The notes under the pieces are model-generated. The model was not told where the DNA came from, searched no databases, and saw nothing but the letters and a program-made list of their open reading frames with translations. Below are positions 62,901-64,000 of a DNA stretch of 64,000 nucleotides, in pieces. Location: positions 1,178,001 through 1,242,000 of the forward strand of contig NW_027478401.1 of the NCBI RefSeq assembly GCF_051014685.1, read 5' to 3'. The stretch is from Ptiloglossa arizonensis. Lineage: Eukaryota; Arthropoda; Insecta; Hymenoptera; Colletidae. Each line of letters starts with the position of its first letter. Positions within the stretch are counted from its first letter, which is position 1. A program made the translations under genes and the position numbers.

Positions 62901-64000
62901 TATCTTTGTAATCGGGCGAGTTTCTGCTTTCAGATGCAACAGGAATTTCTCGAATTCGTCAATCCGTTCGCGAGATATGGTAGTTTGAAGTTAAGGAATG
63001 GTTAAGAAACCATCATAATTTTCGTAATTCTGATGCTACAAACGAATAACTGGAATGAGCTAGGGGAAAAGTATACACACCTTTGTAATCGGGCATGTTT
63101 CTACTTTCAAATGCAACAGGAATTTCTCGAGTTCGTCAATCCGTTCGTGAGATATGGGAGTTTCAAGTTAAGGAATGATTGAGAAACCATCAAAATTTTC
63201 GCAAGTCTGATACTCGAAACCAATAACTACTATGGCCTAGGGCAAAAATGCACATACCGTTGTAATCGGGCGAGTTTCTGCTTTCAGATGCAATAGGAAA
63301 TTCTCGAGTTCGTCAATCCGTTCGCGAGATATTGAAGTGTGAATTTAAGGAATGCTTGAGAAACCATAAAAATTTTCGCAAGTCTGATACTCGAAACCAA
63401 TAACTACAAAGCCCTAGGGGAAAAATACACATACCTTTGTGATCGGGCGAGTTTCTACTTTCAGATGCAACAGGAATTTCTCGAGTTCGTCAATCCGTTC
63501 GCGAGATATGGGAGTTTGAAGTTAAGGAATGGTTGTGAGACCATCACAATTTTCGGAAGTCTGATACTCGAAGCCAATAACTACTATGGCCTAGGGGAAA
63601 AATACGCATACCTTTGTAATCGGGCGAGTTTCTACTTTCAGATGCAACAGGAATTTCTCGAGTTCGTCAATGCGTTCGCGAGATATGGGAGTTTGAAGTT
63701 AAGGAATGGTTGAGAAACCATCAAAATTTTCGCAAGTGTAATACTCGAAACCAATAACTGGAACGGCCTAGGGGAAAAGTACACACACCATTGTAATCGG
63801 GCAAGTTTCTACTTTCAAATGCAACAGGAATTTCTCGAGTTCGCCAATCCGATCGCGAGGTATCGGAGTTTGAAGTTAAGGAATGGTTGAGAAACCATCA
63901 AAATTTTCGCAAGTCCGATACTCGAAACCAATAACTACTATGGCCTAGGGCAAAAATACACATACTTTTGTGATCGGGCGAGTTTCTACTTTCAGATGCA
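59987..64000 (+). repeat. 23-monomer HOR, copy 2 (cut by window end)
   Basis: Matches 55741-59754 at offset 4246 with isolated substitutions. The full unit would end about 56 bases beyond the window, so the array clearly continues to the right. The GGAACGGCCTAGGGG, GATCGCGAGGTATCGG and ATACTTTTGTGATCGGG units close the block, as near 59512-59755. Confidence 0.86.

Larger units (their letters stand above)
1..64000 (+). repeat. 176-177 bp tandem satellite array, about 360 monomers
   Basis: The window is filled end to end by one satellite family. The landmark GCGAGATATGGG, or a close variant, recurs at 1, 178, 354, 531, 708, 885 and 1061, so units are 176 or 177 bp, and the same spacing holds to the last base. 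Every monomer reads in the same direction. The order of landmarks in a unit is: the box-like element TTCGCGAGATATGGG, GAAGTTAAGGAATGG, a short dyad (ATGGTT-GAGA-AACCAT), TCAAAATTTTCGC, TCTGATACTCGAAACC, AGGCCTAGGGG, TTGTAATCGGGCGAG, TTTCAGATGCAACAGG and TTCTCGAGTTCGTC. I found no unique sequence, mobile element insertion or inversion. Unit length and HOR organisation are typical of centromeric or pericentromeric satellites; that role is inference. Neither array end lies in the window. Confidence 0.97.

Noticed and set aside
1..64000. CRISPR array
   Set aside because: The repeated unit is 176-177 bp with no short repeat/unique spacer alternation and no cas genes; the whole period is repeat.
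1..64000. Ribosomal intergenic spacer subrepeats or another gene-linked tandem repeat
   Set aside because: No rRNA sequence or other unique flank appears in 64 kb, and the HOR pattern fits a stand-alone satellite.
1..64000. Assignment to a named satellite (alphoid, CEN180, CentO/CentC, cucurbit or Brassica repeats) or to a species
   Set aside because: Length alone is not diagnostic and I do not recognise the sequence; a search of satellite and genome databases with a monomer consensus would decide.
1..64000. Telomere-type or other microsatellite runs
   Set aside because: No short simple-sequence tandem run beyond the G/A-rich stretch inside each monomer was seen.

Overview
The whole 64 kb window is one uninterrupted, head-to-tail satellite DNA array. 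The basic unit is 176-177 bp, giving about 360 monomers, all in the same orientation. I see no gene, RNA gene, transposon, telomere repeat or unique spacer anywhere. Monomer length, array purity and nested higher-order repeat (HOR) structure are typical of a eukaryotic centromeric or pericentromeric satellite from a long-read assembly. I do not recognise the family. From memory it is not human alphoid, Arabidopsis pAL1/CEN180 or the grass CentO/CentC repeats, so the taxon stays open.

Layout: 1-11495 holds two copies of a long HOR (about 36 and 29 monomers; offset 6367 bp), with an internal 8-monomer duplication in the first copy only. 11496-20851 is the least ordered part: a short restart of the first HOR, a 7-mer HOR, then diverged, mostly monomeric repeats and a 2-mer duplication. 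20852-25923 has a 7-mer (1239 bp) and a 5-mer (885 bp) HOR. 25864-33567 has a 20-mer HOR (3538 bp, then a 19-mer copy of 3361 bp, then a partial copy). 33741-36575 is a 12-mer HOR (2124 bp). 36576-45065 is a nearly perfect tandem pair of 24-mer units (4245 bp each). 45066-55740 is a patchwork of 5-, 7-, 11-, 4- and 3-mer units. 55741-64000 is a pair of 23-mer units (4070 bp), the second carrying one extra monomer (offset 4246 bp) and running off the window end.

The most interesting signal is a CENP-B-box-like site in the satellite. The CENP-B box core is nTTCGnnnnAnnCGGGn. Most monomers carry GTTCGCGAGATATGGGA, which matches 8 of 9 core bases. One monomer lineage, present five times because HOR amplification copied it, carries GTTCGCGAGATACGGGA, a full 9 of 9 core match. 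Another lineage has the site destroyed by a short change. Many monomers also carry a perfect 6-bp dyad with a 4-base loop (ATGGTTGAGAAACCAT). The short open frames in the window follow from a monomer length of 177 = 3 x 59 and are not genes. All repeat boundaries were found by eye and are good to a few tens of bases at best.
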